Assembly (NCBI GenBank): GCA_039545275.1
Contig: BCHS01000020.1
Location: forward strand, 310,001-374,000
Length of the DNA stretch: 64,000 bases
Direction: 5' to 3'
From: Pseudomicrostroma phylloplanum
Taxonomy: Eukaryota; Basidiomycota; Exobasidiomycetes; Microstromatales
Shown: piece by piece, positions 9,151 to 18,650 of the stretch
How positions within the stretch are numbered: position 1 is the stretch's first letter
Layout: the number at the start of each line of letters is the position of its first letter
The notes under the pieces: model-generated
What the model saw: the letters and a program-made list of their open reading frames with translations, nothing else
Told to the model about the DNA's origin: nothing
Database searches by the model: none
Position numbers and translations under genes: made by a program

Positions 9151-11142
9151 TCACTGCTGCGCACCGAGCATCAGCCTCCTCCTCCTCCACTCCCTCACCT
9201 TCCACTCGACACCAAAACAGCTCAATCCCCTCCTCCTCCTCGTAGCCCTAATCATATCCGCCACCTCTTTAACCATCTCTTCCTCTTGACCCTGCAATTC
9301 AATCTGTAGACTACCACTAACGGGGTGAGAACCATGGAGGAGGGCTTCTAGTTCTGCCTCCGAGGGGAGAGGGTGGAAGGCATTGAAGGTGACTTGCCAG
9401 CCGAGGGGACCAAGACCGCGCTTGGCGTCTTCTTCGCTCTGCCTTGCGGATCGGTCTTGAGCTTTCTTAGCGGGGATCACGTCTAGCTCTGGTGGGGTGA
9501 GCTTGAGGCCACCCTTGGAGGCGGCGTCTTCCAAAGTGCCGAAGAAGAGGTCACGAGCAAGATTGTTGTCCACGCCTTCGAGGTTGGACGGCTTCCACGG
9601 TGCTCGACCCTCTCGGCGCTTGTTCGTCGCAGGGTCCTTGGTAAGGACGTGGTGTACGCCTTCGTAGAAGTCCCGACCGACGGAGAGGTCGCAGAAGACG
9701 GTCGCGAGTCGCATGTCGTTGCGGAAGGACTCATCGACGGAGTAGTGCTTGGCCTCGTAGCTGATCAATTGGTGGGTCACCTTGAGACTGCGAGGAGACT
9801 TGGACTTGAGCGTGGCCAAGGTACGCGCTGCCCATGAGCGGACGAGGTCGCCGGCGAGAGACTCGTCGAGGCTGGAGACCTTGAGCTGCTTTGCGAGACC
9901 TCTGCCAGTAGCGGTCGAGTTGACCTCTTCGACTGACGAGGCTTTGGACAATTCTTCGAGGGACTTGAAGACGTCCTCTGTAGAGGGGTGGTTGAAGACG
10001 TAGTCCAACACGACTCTGGTGTTGCCCACCAGCGCCGAGGAGTCGAGAGGATTCTTTCCAGAGCTAGCAGTCGAAGCATCAAAGGGGTCAACGGAGAAGT
10101 CGTCGAGGATGGATGCGACTTGCTCGGCCGTTGCCTCGGGCGAGAGGGAAGCCAGGGAGTCGTAGAGACGTTGCAGCGATGAAGATGGGAGGAAGTGGGT
10201 CGCTAGACCCAGAGCGTAGGCCTCTTGTCCGGAGATTCTGTCACCAGTCATACCGAGGTAGCTGCCCACCCTACCGTCCAGTCTGGCCAGCACACGAGTA
10301 ACACCGACGTCTGGAAAGTAACCGATGCCAGTCTCGGGCATGGCAAACATTGTCCGCTCCGTTGCGATCCTGAAGGGAACGTGGACCGACAGACCTACGC
10401 CACCGCCCATTGTGATACCGTCCATGACCGCCACGATGGGTCTTGCACTTCGACTCTCGCCAGAACTGACCTCTTCGCCGATCTTGGCCAGCTGCCAGTC
10501 CAGGCTGAACTCTTCCTTGAAGAAGTCGAGGGCTGCGGCCTTGTCTGCGTCGCTCTTGCCGTTTGCGAGGTTGACGACCTTGAGAACATCACCACCACTG
10601 CACAGGCCCCTCGAGTCTTCACCTGCGCGGAGCAGGATAAGGGAACGACGCTTGTCCCTGCCTGCCTGGTCTACTGCTCCCCGAATGCCGGCGACCATTT
10701 CGGAGTCGAGGGCATTGATGGCCTTTTGTCGATTGAGGATGATCTCGTACATGGATCCACGGGTGGCGGTCAGGACCTTGGGCTCTGATCCAGCTGCTCC
10801 ACCACCGGTGTGAGGAGTGGGAAGGCCAGGAGCAGGTGTGGAAGAAGAGAGGGCGGAAGTGGAAGAGGTGGAAGCAGAAGCTGACATGCTGCGAGATGGT
10901 GGTGAGAGGTGGGAAGCGACTTGGGCTGTGCGAGTCGAGGGAGGCGACATCTTCAGCAAAGGAATGCGGGGCGTAGTTGGCGCTGACGATGAGGCCGAGG
11001 CGGACGAGGAATAGGCAGCGGCCGAGGAAGGTGCTGCAAAGGGGGCTACGAGGCTACGCTGAGAGGCCGACTTGTTGGCAGTGGCCCTGGAGGTGAGTCG
11101 TCTTGCTGAGGTGGAAGCAGAGGAGCGACGTAGGATGCTCAT
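9151..11142 (-). CDS. EHD3: 3-hydroxyisobutyryl-CoA hydrolase, mitochondrial
   Basis: Valine catabolism enzyme of the crotonase fold that hydrolyses 3-hydroxyisobutyryl-CoA. The frame is open further upstream (to 11460), but the ATG at 11142 gives MSILRRSSASTSARRLTSR, a typical Arg/Ser-rich mitochondrial presequence, so I chose it. Crotonase core from about residue 110: LNRQKAINALDSEM, the oxyanion-hole segment LCSGGDVLK, GGGVGLSVHVPFR, and MPETGIGYFPDVG, which holds the catalytic Glu and Asp of HIBCH proteins. The protein has 663 residues, clearly longer than the ~385 of human HIBCH or ~500 of yeast Ehd3. The extra length is the Ser/Ala-rich N-terminus and a C-terminal extension ending in an Arg-rich RRRRGLS...REWRRRR segment. 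No intron is visible. It is divergently paired with QCR7. Confidence 0.93.
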   Translation of the reverse strand: MSILRRSSASTSARRLTSRATANKSASQRSLVAPFAAPSSAAAYSSSASASSSAPTTPRIPLLKMSPPSTRTAQVASHLSPPSRSMSASASTSSTSALSSSTPAPGLPTPHTGGGAAGSEPKVLTATRGSMYEIILNRQKAINALDSEMVAGIRGAVDQAGRDKRRSLILLRAGEDSRGLCSGGDVLKVVNLANGKSDADKAAALDFFKEEFSLDWQLAKIGEEVSSGESRSARPIVAVMDGITMGGGVGLSVHVPFRIATERTMFAMPETGIGYFPDVGVTRVLARLDGRVGSYLGMTGDRISGQEAYALGLATHFLPSSSLQRLYDSLASLSPEATAEQVASILDDFSVDPFDASTASSGKNPLDSSALVGNTRVVLDYVFNHPSTEDVFKSLEELSKASSVEEVNSTATGRGLAKQLKVSSLDESLAGDLVRSWAARTLATLKSKSPRSLKVTHQLISYEAKHYSVDESFRNDMRLATVFCDLSVGRDFYEGVHHVLTKDPATNKRREGRAPWKPSNLEGVDNNLARDLFFGTLEDAASKGGLKLTPPELDVIPAKKAQDRSARQSEEDAKRGLGPLGWQVTFNAFHPLPSEAELEALLHGSHPVSGSLQIELQGQEEEMVKEVADMIRATRRRRGLSCFGVEWKVREWRRRRLMLGAQQ

Positions 11143-11533
11143 CGCCGTGATGGAGCAGCCAGGTATAGCAGAGGGGAGGGGTAGATTAAGAGGAGGTGGA
11201 CTACGGCTGAGGTGGAGAGCAAGGTGGAAGCCCAAGTAGCCTGGTGGTACTTGTTGCCCTGCGTGTGTGACCCACCGCGTAGTCCATTCTATCCGTCGTC
11301 GTTCCTTCCCGCGAGGACGGGCCACGGGAGAAAGAGACAGAGTGAGTGAGTGAGCGCGCGCTCTGCCTCCCTGTGTGTCTGTCCGCCCGCCTCGCCTCGG
11401 AAGCCACTCGCCCGTCTCGACCCGCCCGCCAGGAATTAGCAATACCATCGCTGCCCCCACCGTCTACCTTCTCACCCTCCAACGTACCTCGTATCACCCT
11501 TCTACACACACCTCACACACACATTCGCCCATC
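11143..11533. promoter_or_regulatory. Putative bidirectional promoter of a mitochondrial gene pair
   Basis: Only 391 bp separate the start codons of the HIBCH-type hydrolase (minus) and QCR7 (plus), both nuclear genes for mitochondrial proteins. The plus side ends in a pyrimidine-rich leader with CACA repeats just before 11534. Shared regulation is inferred from geometry; no specific factor site was identified. Confidence 0.45.
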
Positions 11534-12704
11534 ATGGTTCTCGCATTCTCAGGTCTCTCCCTCGCAAAGTACGTCACATCCTCACCCGCACTCATGAGGG
11601 TACTCAAGCCAGTCGCAGACGCCTACGCAAGGGCAGCAGGATACAGGAAGATGGGACTCAGGTACGATGACCTGCTCATCGAGGAGAATGGAACTGCTCA
11701 GAAGGTTAGTAGACGCAACGAGTACCGAGTACCGCAGATGATAGCTTGCGATGCCACGGCAGAGGACTAGATGCAGAGGCTGCACGAGGCAAGCCGGCTC
11801 GGACCTTCGAGTGAAGAACGTAGATCTTCCAAGACGGCAAGCTCAACGGAGGGCTCGAGTGGCTTCGCAGAGGGTCAGAAGAGGAGCAGGACAAGTAAAG
11901 AGGCGCTGTCATCAAGCAGAGATGGCATAACAGAGTCAAGCTGGATAGCGGGACAATCACAGTGGCCACGCCGGGATGAGTCGAGGTGTCGAGTCGAGGT
12001 GTAGCCGCATGTTTAGTTATGTGGCAAGACACCCGGCTTTCGGCAGTCGAAGCTCCACAGATGCGACAATGTGCACTACGAATGTCACTGTCCTTGGGCT
12101 ACACTATTCCAAAAGCGGCTGCTACTCTCCTGGCGCACCCTCAAGGCCGAGGAGGAGCAGCTTCCAGTGACAGCCATCTGTCAGACGACGAGCTTTCAGC
12201 AACGCCTACTGACCCGATCTTATTTCCTCTTGCTTCCCATACCCTTATCTAGGCCATCTCTCGTCTGTCCGAGAGGGAGACATACGACCGAGCATTCCGC
12301 CTGCGTCAGGCAACCCAGCTCTCTGTCCTCCACCGACAGCTGCCAAAGGAGCAGTGGGTCACCCCTCAAGAGGTGAGTACGCTTTCTGGGCCGATGAGAT
12401 GATGTGTACAGCGATGCGGGAGGTGTTGGCTTCTTTGAGCTTGCGCAAGCAGCGGTGGACAAGAACATCGAACAGCTACATAGTCGAGCTACACGGAAGA
12501 GCTCCAGGACCATCCATAGTCTTGCAACAGAACAACGAGCTGACATTCTCGACAATCTCCCCCTGCTCTTCTCCGCCCTTGCTTCTCTTCCAACCCGCTC
12601 TACAGGACCGTCGCTACCTGAACCCCCTGATCGAGGAGCTGAGGACCGAGGAGCAGGAGCGTGCAGCTTGGGACACCGTCAAGGTCAAGAAGGACAAGCA
12701 CTAG
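11534..12704 (+). CDS. QCR7: Cytochrome b-c1 complex subunit 7
   Basis: Small matrix-side subunit of respiratory complex III, 129 residues, the normal size. Three exons: 11534-11704, 12253-12372 and 12606-12704, all joined in phase 0. Exon 1: MVLAFSGLSLAKYV, then AGYRKMGLRYDDL. Exon 2: AISRLSERETYDRAFRLR and the family hallmark LPKEQWVTPQE. Exon 3: RRYLNPLIEELRTEEQERAAWD. The first intron is 548 nt, very long for this window; the second is 233 nt. I saw no clear C/D-box or H/ACA RNA in the long intron by eye. Identification is firm because all three exons match successive parts of the UQCRB/QCR7 family. Confidence 0.95.
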
Positions 12705-13403
12705 GCGTCTTCTTCAGTGATTGAGGCGTCGAGAGCAGGGCGTGTTCGTCTAGGGCAGTCTGTTGGAAGTCCACAGCGCCTGAGATAGACATGTCTGTGG
12801 TTCGAAACCCAAGGGGGAAGCTAAGAACGTTGTAGCACTCGCCTTTGCAGCAGCAGACCTTCGCGTGTGTCACTTCCGCGGCAACACAGACTTCCAGGAA
12901 GTCTCTCCTTACCTTCTCCGTACCTTTTGAATCAATCTCCATTGTGCATTCAACATCTTGCTTGATAGTCAGTGAATGCTGTCGCTAGTCGCTAGCTGCT
13001 TTCTGTCCTGCACTGGGCTGGGCTGGGCCAGGGCTGACCAAAGCGGCGAGTAGGAACGGAGCACGTCGGGACGGAACGGAAGCGACAAGACAAGGCTGTG
13101 TGGTGCCAAGACTCCACCTGCAGGGTCCCGTCTGTGCGCCAGTAGACGGTCTTTGGGCAGTGAAGCAGTCAAGGCGGTGACGCAGTGACGCACTCGGGCA
13201 GACAGGTTGAGTTAGGCACCAGAATGAATATCTTCCCCTCGTCCCCGTCCCTCTGCGCTCATGGCATGGCCCGCATCTCGCCAGGCAGGTCCACTCCTCG
13301 CAGCCAGCCAGTACTGCACGTCCTCCTCTCCTTGCCTCTTTCCTCTTTCCTCTCCCACTTCCTTATCCACTCATCCACACAATCTGACTAAACAAAAGGC
13401 ACG
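12705..13403. other. Intergenic between QCR7 and the WW-domain gene
   Basis: About 700 bp of tandem-gene spacer. It holds no gene I can support. A GGTTCGAAACC string near 12800 resembles a tRNA T-loop, but no cloverleaf surrounds it. Pyrimidine-rich leader DNA with TTCCTCTTTCC precedes the next ATG. Confidence 0.45.
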
Positions 13404-14433
13404 ATGGGCTTCCTAGATAAGCTCACAAGCTCGACCAATCGGCCCTCATCGGGGAGCTATGGTGGGCAAGCACCCCCTAGCTATGGACAGCACCAGGGGT
13501 ATGGTGGCGGTGGAGGAGGCTATGGACAGCAGCAGCAGCACTACGGTGGTGGTGGCGGCGGTGGGGGAGCTGCTGCCCCTGGCGGTGGTGATGATAGGCC
13601 TCTGCCTGAGGGTTGGGTGCGGCAGTGGGATTCGAACCAGTGAGTACAGTGAGAGATTGCCATAGCACTGGGCTAGAGCTCACACTTGCCCCGCCCACCT
13701 TATCACTACTCCTTTCCCACTCCCTTTCAGCAACCGCCACTTCTACGTAGACACCCGCGCCACACCTCCCCGGTCCATCTGGGTGCACCCGCACGACGAA
13801 GGTGGCGGCTCCGAGAAGCCCTCGGGGCAGTACAGTGCTCCTTCTGGACCTCCACCTCCTGACAATCGCGGTCCGGGGATGGGAGGTGGTGGTGGATACG
13901 GACCGGGCGGGTATGGATCAGGAGGATATGGTCAAGGAGGATATGGAGGCGGATACCCTCAGCAACAGGGCATCTACCCCCAGCAGGGAATGTACCCGCA
14001 ACAGGGCTATCCCCAGCAGCCCATGTATGCGCAGCAGCAGAGAGGCGTGAGTAGCCTGGCATAACTCGACGTGACGTCGCACCAAACGCGATGGGACTCC
14101 TTCCACCGTACTGACAGTGTCCCCTCCACTTCTCCTCCATTTCTCTTGTTACAGCGCTACGGCCGCGGTGGTGGAGGAGGAATGGGTGCCATGGGTGGTG
14201 CTGGACTGGGTATGGCTGGAGGTCTGATGGGTGGTATGTTGCTCGCGGATGCCTTCGACAATGACGGTGGTGGCTACGATGGCGGAGATGGGGGCGGAGG
14301 TGATGACGGAGGTGATGACGGAGGTGGTGGAGAGGTGAGTACCTTTGATGACGAGACCAGCGCAGTAGAAATTGGCAAAGGAGCTGTCGCTGACTCTTGT
14401 CCTTGCTCTTGCCATTTGCTCAATTTACAGTAA
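13404..14433 (+). CDS. Glycine-rich WW-domain protein, Wwm1-like
   Basis: 244 residues from four exons: 13404-13639, 13731-14046, 14155-14334 and 14431-14433. The last exon is only the TAA stop. An N-terminal Gly/Tyr/Gln-rich region leads into a WW domain at about residues 67-102 (LPEGWVRQWDSNHNRHFYVD, then SIWVHP); the splice falls inside the domain (codon CAC split) and restores its Asn-His-Asn turn. After it come YGxGGYG and YPQQ repeats, then a Gly/Met-rich hydrophobic segment with MGGMLLADAFD and an Asp/Gly tail. Yeast Wwm1, a WW protein that binds the metacaspase, has a similar plan; calling this its counterpart is an inference. WW domains bind Pro-rich ligands such as PPxY. The final 96-nt intron is a multiple of three without an in-frame stop, so its retention would add 32 residues and use the same stop. 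Confidence 0.85.
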
Positions 14434-16049
14434 ACCACCTCACGATCCTCTCGCCAAGGCAGAGCAGCTTTCATGTATGAATTGCTGCGATGTGAGGGAT
14501 TTGGTGTGATTCGATTGCTTCTTCTTCTCACAAGTGTCAAATATTCAACTCTAGAACCAATTTATTGCGCCTGGCACCTCTTGTCCTCTTGTGTACGACT
14601 GCAGCGTCACTCCCATTTCTATGGCCCGAGTCGAGTGGAGTGTCGATCGATGACTTTGCCCTATCAGGCCGGAAATAACATCTCCAACGTGCGATGCGAT
14701 CAAAGGCAAGATACAGGAAGACTTGGCGTCTGTCACTGCCAAGCACTCTTCTGGGATTCATCTCTCGTGTCTCATCTGTCTGTCTGGTATCAAGCCAAGC
14801 CCTTCCATCTCTTGGCCCCTTGGCCGCATCCCATTCCAATCCAATGCAATCTGGTGGTCCTGTTCGGCCGCTGTGCCCGTAATGTACCGACGCAGGGTCG
14901 TTGCAGCGGCTGCAATGACTTCTGCCGCTTCTGCTGCTGCTGCTGCTGCTCCTGATCATCATCATGTCCGGAGAGTGACGGTCGTCCGTATTCCGCTGCA
15001 CGGCTCGTTGCTGACTACGACATCCACCCATCCATCCATCCCATTCATTCATTCCGTTGCCGATCAGAAAGGGCCAGGCGAGAGGCAAAGGGCGAGGGGC
15101 GGAGGGCGGAGCAGTCCAGTCCAGGCTAGTCCAGTACCAGGCCAGTATCTACGCTGGGGGAGAGGAGGACGCCAAGACCCGCACAGCGACAGAGGCCGGG
15201 CGCGCGCGCGTGTCGCTTCGAAGGCTTTGGCTCGCGGCTCGCGGCTTCTCGGCGCGGAGGCGAGGCGTGGCAGGACAGCAGACGCGCTGCAGAGGCGGAA
15301 GAAGGGTTGGCAGCCAGGCACTTTGCCCCTGAAGAGGAGGAGACGCACGCAGGCCCACACACACACACACGCAGGCAGGCAATCGGGGACAGAGAGAGAG
15401 TGTGTTTGTGAAGACGTGGCTGCCCGTCGAGTGTCTCTCGGCAGAGGCACACCCGCGCCTGGCACTCACCCACCTCGACCCATCCACCGCCTCGCCCAGC
15501 CTCGCCTGGCCCATCAGCATCAGCATCAGCATCAGCAGTTGCCGCCGCCGTCGCCCTCGTCGTCGTCGTCTTACCCAGACTTGATCCTCCCATCAACCTC
15601 CGCCCATCCTCCCTACTGCGTGCTCATTTGCTACCTCTCTTCACCTTTCGCTCCTTCATCAACCCAACCATCCTTGGACATCCTCCTTGCCCGCTGCTTG
15701 CCTGCTGCTACTCAAAGGCACAAAACACGCGTTCCTTCCGTCACCCACCAAACTCTACATCGGCAAGACTGCCAGACCAATCCTCACCGCCACTCTTTCC
15801 CTCTCGGCCAACCTCACCTCGACACTCGACATTCGGCAAGCTACCTGGCTTAGGGTGCTCACACAGCTGGCTCACTACGCTGAACGAATTGCCGTGGACC
15901 ATAACTCGCCCGCACGGCCCTTAGCTTTGCCCCCTCTGCCCCCTCACATCCTTGTTCCGCCCGAGGACAATACCACCTCCCCCCCCCTGGATATCCTGGA
16001 CAAGAGCGTCCAGACTGTGACACAGCCCAACCTCTCCTACAGGACTTAG

Positions 16050-16084
<35 letters not shown>

Positions 16085-16121
16085 CACGCCGAATTCCCTT
16101 CATCTAGAACCCTCCCCCACA
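14434..16121. other. Intergenic with microsatellites, leader of ROT1
   Basis: About 1.7 kb. It holds (CTG)n at about 14931-14951, a CA tract near 15356, (CATCAG)n at 15512-15537 and (CAT)11 at 16050-16082. Long frames here (for example plus strand 14723-15853 and 15687-16049) are low in complexity and match no family I know. Its right end probably includes the ROT1 promoter and leader. Confidence 0.45.
16050..16082 (+). repeat. (CAT)11 trinucleotide array in the ROT1 leader
   Basis: Eleven uninterrupted CAT units end 39 bp before the ROT1 ATG at 16122. Placed there, the array is probably transcribed in the 5' leader. Length polymorphism between strains would be expected. Confidence 0.85.
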
Positions 16122-17242
16122 ATGATTAGCACAGTGCAGTCAGAAGCCGGTCCATCGAGGATCCCGCGCGTCTCCTCGCGGCCGGCGTCCTCCTCACGGT
16201 CCAGGACACGGGTCGAAGAGCAAACACAGGAGTTCGAAGGATGTGGTTCGCTTGACAGCTCCTCCTCTGATGCCGTCGCGTCGCTACTGGCCAGCGAGCA
16301 AGCAGCCCCCCGCTCCATGCCACGGTCTACATCCACCACCACCTCCTCCTCCTCCTCGTCTTCTTCGAGGAGCAGATTGTCATCCTTCACGCTGCTCTCC
16401 TTCCTGGCGACATTGGCACTGGCATTCGCTATGATCAGCCACGCTCCTATGCAGGTGTCAGCTCAGGTGTCTGCTGGTGAGGCAAACAATCTCACTTCGC
16501 TGATGGGGACGTGGAGTACGGGGACTGCAAAGGTCTCGACTGGCATTGTGAGTGTGAAGAGAAAGACAGAGTAGAGGGTGATTCGTCAGGGCGTATAGCG
16601 AGACGACAATGCACACTGCGTCACGCAATCGGGAAGGGAAGATTGTATGCGCCGCTTGCTGCGCCTGTCAATTGCGTCGTCGCTCGACAAGAGTTTGGGG
16701 TGCGAGCGTTCTCATCGTGGAAGGTGGCAGAGGCTGAACTTGTACCCACCCACCCTTTCCTCCTGGCTTCTTCTTCCACACAGAACTTTTACAATCCCGT
16801 GAACACAACGTTCAACATTCCCGCGTCCGCCGGACAGTCGTATAGCTTCACAGACGACGGATACTGGGAGCAGGCTCTGTACATCTACACCCCAAACCCT
16901 TCCAAGCCATCTTGCGTGTCCGCCAGCCTGTTCTGGCAGCACGGCACTTGGACGCTCAACTCCAACAACTCCCTCACTCTGACGCCTTTCAATGGCGACG
17001 GTCGTCAATTGACCGAGGATCGTTGCAGCTCAACATCGACTACGTCTTCCTACTATTACCAGTCAGAGTACATGCTCGGATTCGACATTACCCTCGATCT
17101 CCACTTCGGGAGACCCGAGTACCGACTGCAGCTCTACGCGTTTGATGGGGCTCTGAAGCCCGTGATGTGGCAGACGTACAACCCGCCGCAGATGCTGCCC
17201 AATGAGCTGTTGGTGCAGACCATCTACGGGCAGACGTCGTAG
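16122..17242 (+). CDS. ROT1: ROT1-family ER protein (folding factor for cell-wall/N-glycosylation)
   Basis: Rot1 is an essential ER membrane or luminal protein in yeast that helps fold glycoproteins and supports beta-1,6-glucan and wall assembly. Two exons, 16122-16547 and 16784-17242, joined in phase 0, give 294 residues. The ROT1 domain begins after the membrane segment: LMGTWSTGTAKVSTGI, then NFYNPVNTTF, YSFTDDGYWEQALY, KPSCVSA and WQHGTWTLNSNNSLTLTPF, all characteristic. A hydrophobic segment at about residues 86-110 (SFTLLSFLATLALAFAMIS) acts as signal peptide or anchor. Before it lies a Ser/Arg-rich stretch of ~85 residues that is unusual for the family; an in-frame ATG at 16318 would give a normal short signal-peptide n-region and may be the true start. 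N-glycosylation sequons (NTT, NNS) are visible. Confidence 0.93.
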
Positions 17243-17776
17243 TCAGTTCGGGCCAGTTCATAATGCACGTGCAACTGCAAATCAACGATGGAGATTGCGA
17301 CTTCATGGACACGGGCAAGGCAAGGGAAGGCCCCTCGACCCGCAGGCCGTGCGGCGAAGCAGCTAGTAGCGGCAAGCCAAGATGTGTAAATATACCGACC
17401 GGACCCTTTTCCCCTTCCCTCCACCTTCAACTGCCACTTTCAAGATTTCCAGCCCCACCAAAGCAACGGTCAGAGAATGAAAGAATGATGGAACCATCAC
17501 GAGACGAGCAAGAGGCGTCATGAAGGATCGAGCAGCTCTACGGTCTTCATCCCGCTGTCGTTGTGCGGACCCAGTCGAGGTCATTAAGCAAGATCAGAGA
17601 CGCCCGATCCACCTGAGGAGGACGTGCACTCAGTCGAGCCGAGCCGAGCCGAGCCGAGCTGGTCCCACACGGGATGCGCTCTGCGCTCTGCGATCCTCGG
17701 ACCGTCAGTCTAGCTTTGCCTTGAGCCGCCTTGGCCTGGCCATTCATCCATTCCTGTTTTCCCCCAAGCCTCTCCC

Positions 17777-17805
17777 CGACCGACCGACCGACCGACCGAC
17801 CGACC
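17777..17805 (+). repeat. (CGAC)n tetranucleotide array
   Basis: About seven tandem GACC/CGAC units. The complementary motif GGTCGG recurs at 18138-18156, about 350 bp downstream, so the two tracts could pair in single-stranded DNA or RNA. Confidence 0.8.
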
Positions 17806-18602
17806 TTGCGCCAAGATTATCCAGGCACGCTCGGCCCGCACTCGCGACTTGCACTCGCTTTCTCTGCTCATCATCCTCTTCCATCCATTCATTCATGACG
17901 ATCTTCTCCATTCACATGCCCATGCCCCCTCCACCTCCCAATCCCTCGCCCTGGCTCACCCCCCACCCCCCACGCCCACGATTCCCCCCCCCCCCCCCTG
18001 TTCTCTTTGTCTTCTTTCTCCTTTGTTCCGGTTCATCCTGTACGCTGCTTGTGGCGTGATCGCTTTTGATACAGATGCGAAAATTACATGGACATTCATT
18101 CACTCACTCACTCAGTTGCCTACTCACTCGATCGGTAGGTCGGTTGGTCGGTCGGTGCGAGAACATCTTGTGAGTTGGGAGGGAGGAAGAAGATGGAGAT
18201 GCAGTTGGAGCTGGAGATGGAGATGGAAGTGGAGTTGGAGCTTGCATGCCTGAATGCAGGAATGCAGGAATGTCTGTGCGCTTGGAGCGCAATGAGGCAG
18301 CTCTACGAGACTGGTCTTCGAGTGAACAGAGGACGCTAACGACGGCGACTACTACGGCGAAAACAAGAACGTTTTGCCTCTGGTTTGCCCTGAGGTCCTC
18401 CCTTTCTCCCTGACCTTCGGGTCGTTTCTCTTCTGCCTTTTGGCACCTCCTCTCTTGACCCCACAATGTGCTCTCTCTCTCTCTCTCTCTCCTCTCCTGT
18501 TCGGGCGCTCGCTGCTCGGCGCCTTTCTGCTTCTCGCTTCCCCTGCTTCACTTCTCTCCTCTCCAGGATAAGAGGCATGTGGGAAGTGGGCGCACATCTT
18601 GG

Positions 18603-18638
<36 letters not shown>

Positions 18639-18650
18639 CTTGCCTGTCTG
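18603..18650 (+). repeat. (CCTG)n tetranucleotide array
   Basis: About twelve tandem CCTG units, the last few degenerate (CTTG, TCTG). It lies in the gene-free stretch between ROT1 and the polyQ gene. Confidence 0.85.

Noticed and set aside
12795..12815. GGTTCGAAACC T-loop-like motif after QCR7
   Set aside because: The flanking bases do not pair as a five-base T stem and no cloverleaf is present.
13620..13645. Reverse-complement tRNA T-arm-like string GGTTCGAATCCCAC on the minus strand
   Set aside because: It lies inside the first exon and splice site of the WW-domain gene, and no D-arm, anticodon arm or matching acceptor stem can be built around it.
14723..15853. 376-codon plus-strand frame between the WW gene and ROT1
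   Set aside because: Composition is low in complexity, driven by microsatellites (CTG, CA, CATCAG), with no conserved block or start context.
15687..16049. 120-codon frame directly before the (CAT)11 array
   Set aside because: No signal, domain or known family; it most likely falls in the ROT1 leader or promoter. It could be an upstream frame, but I cannot support it.
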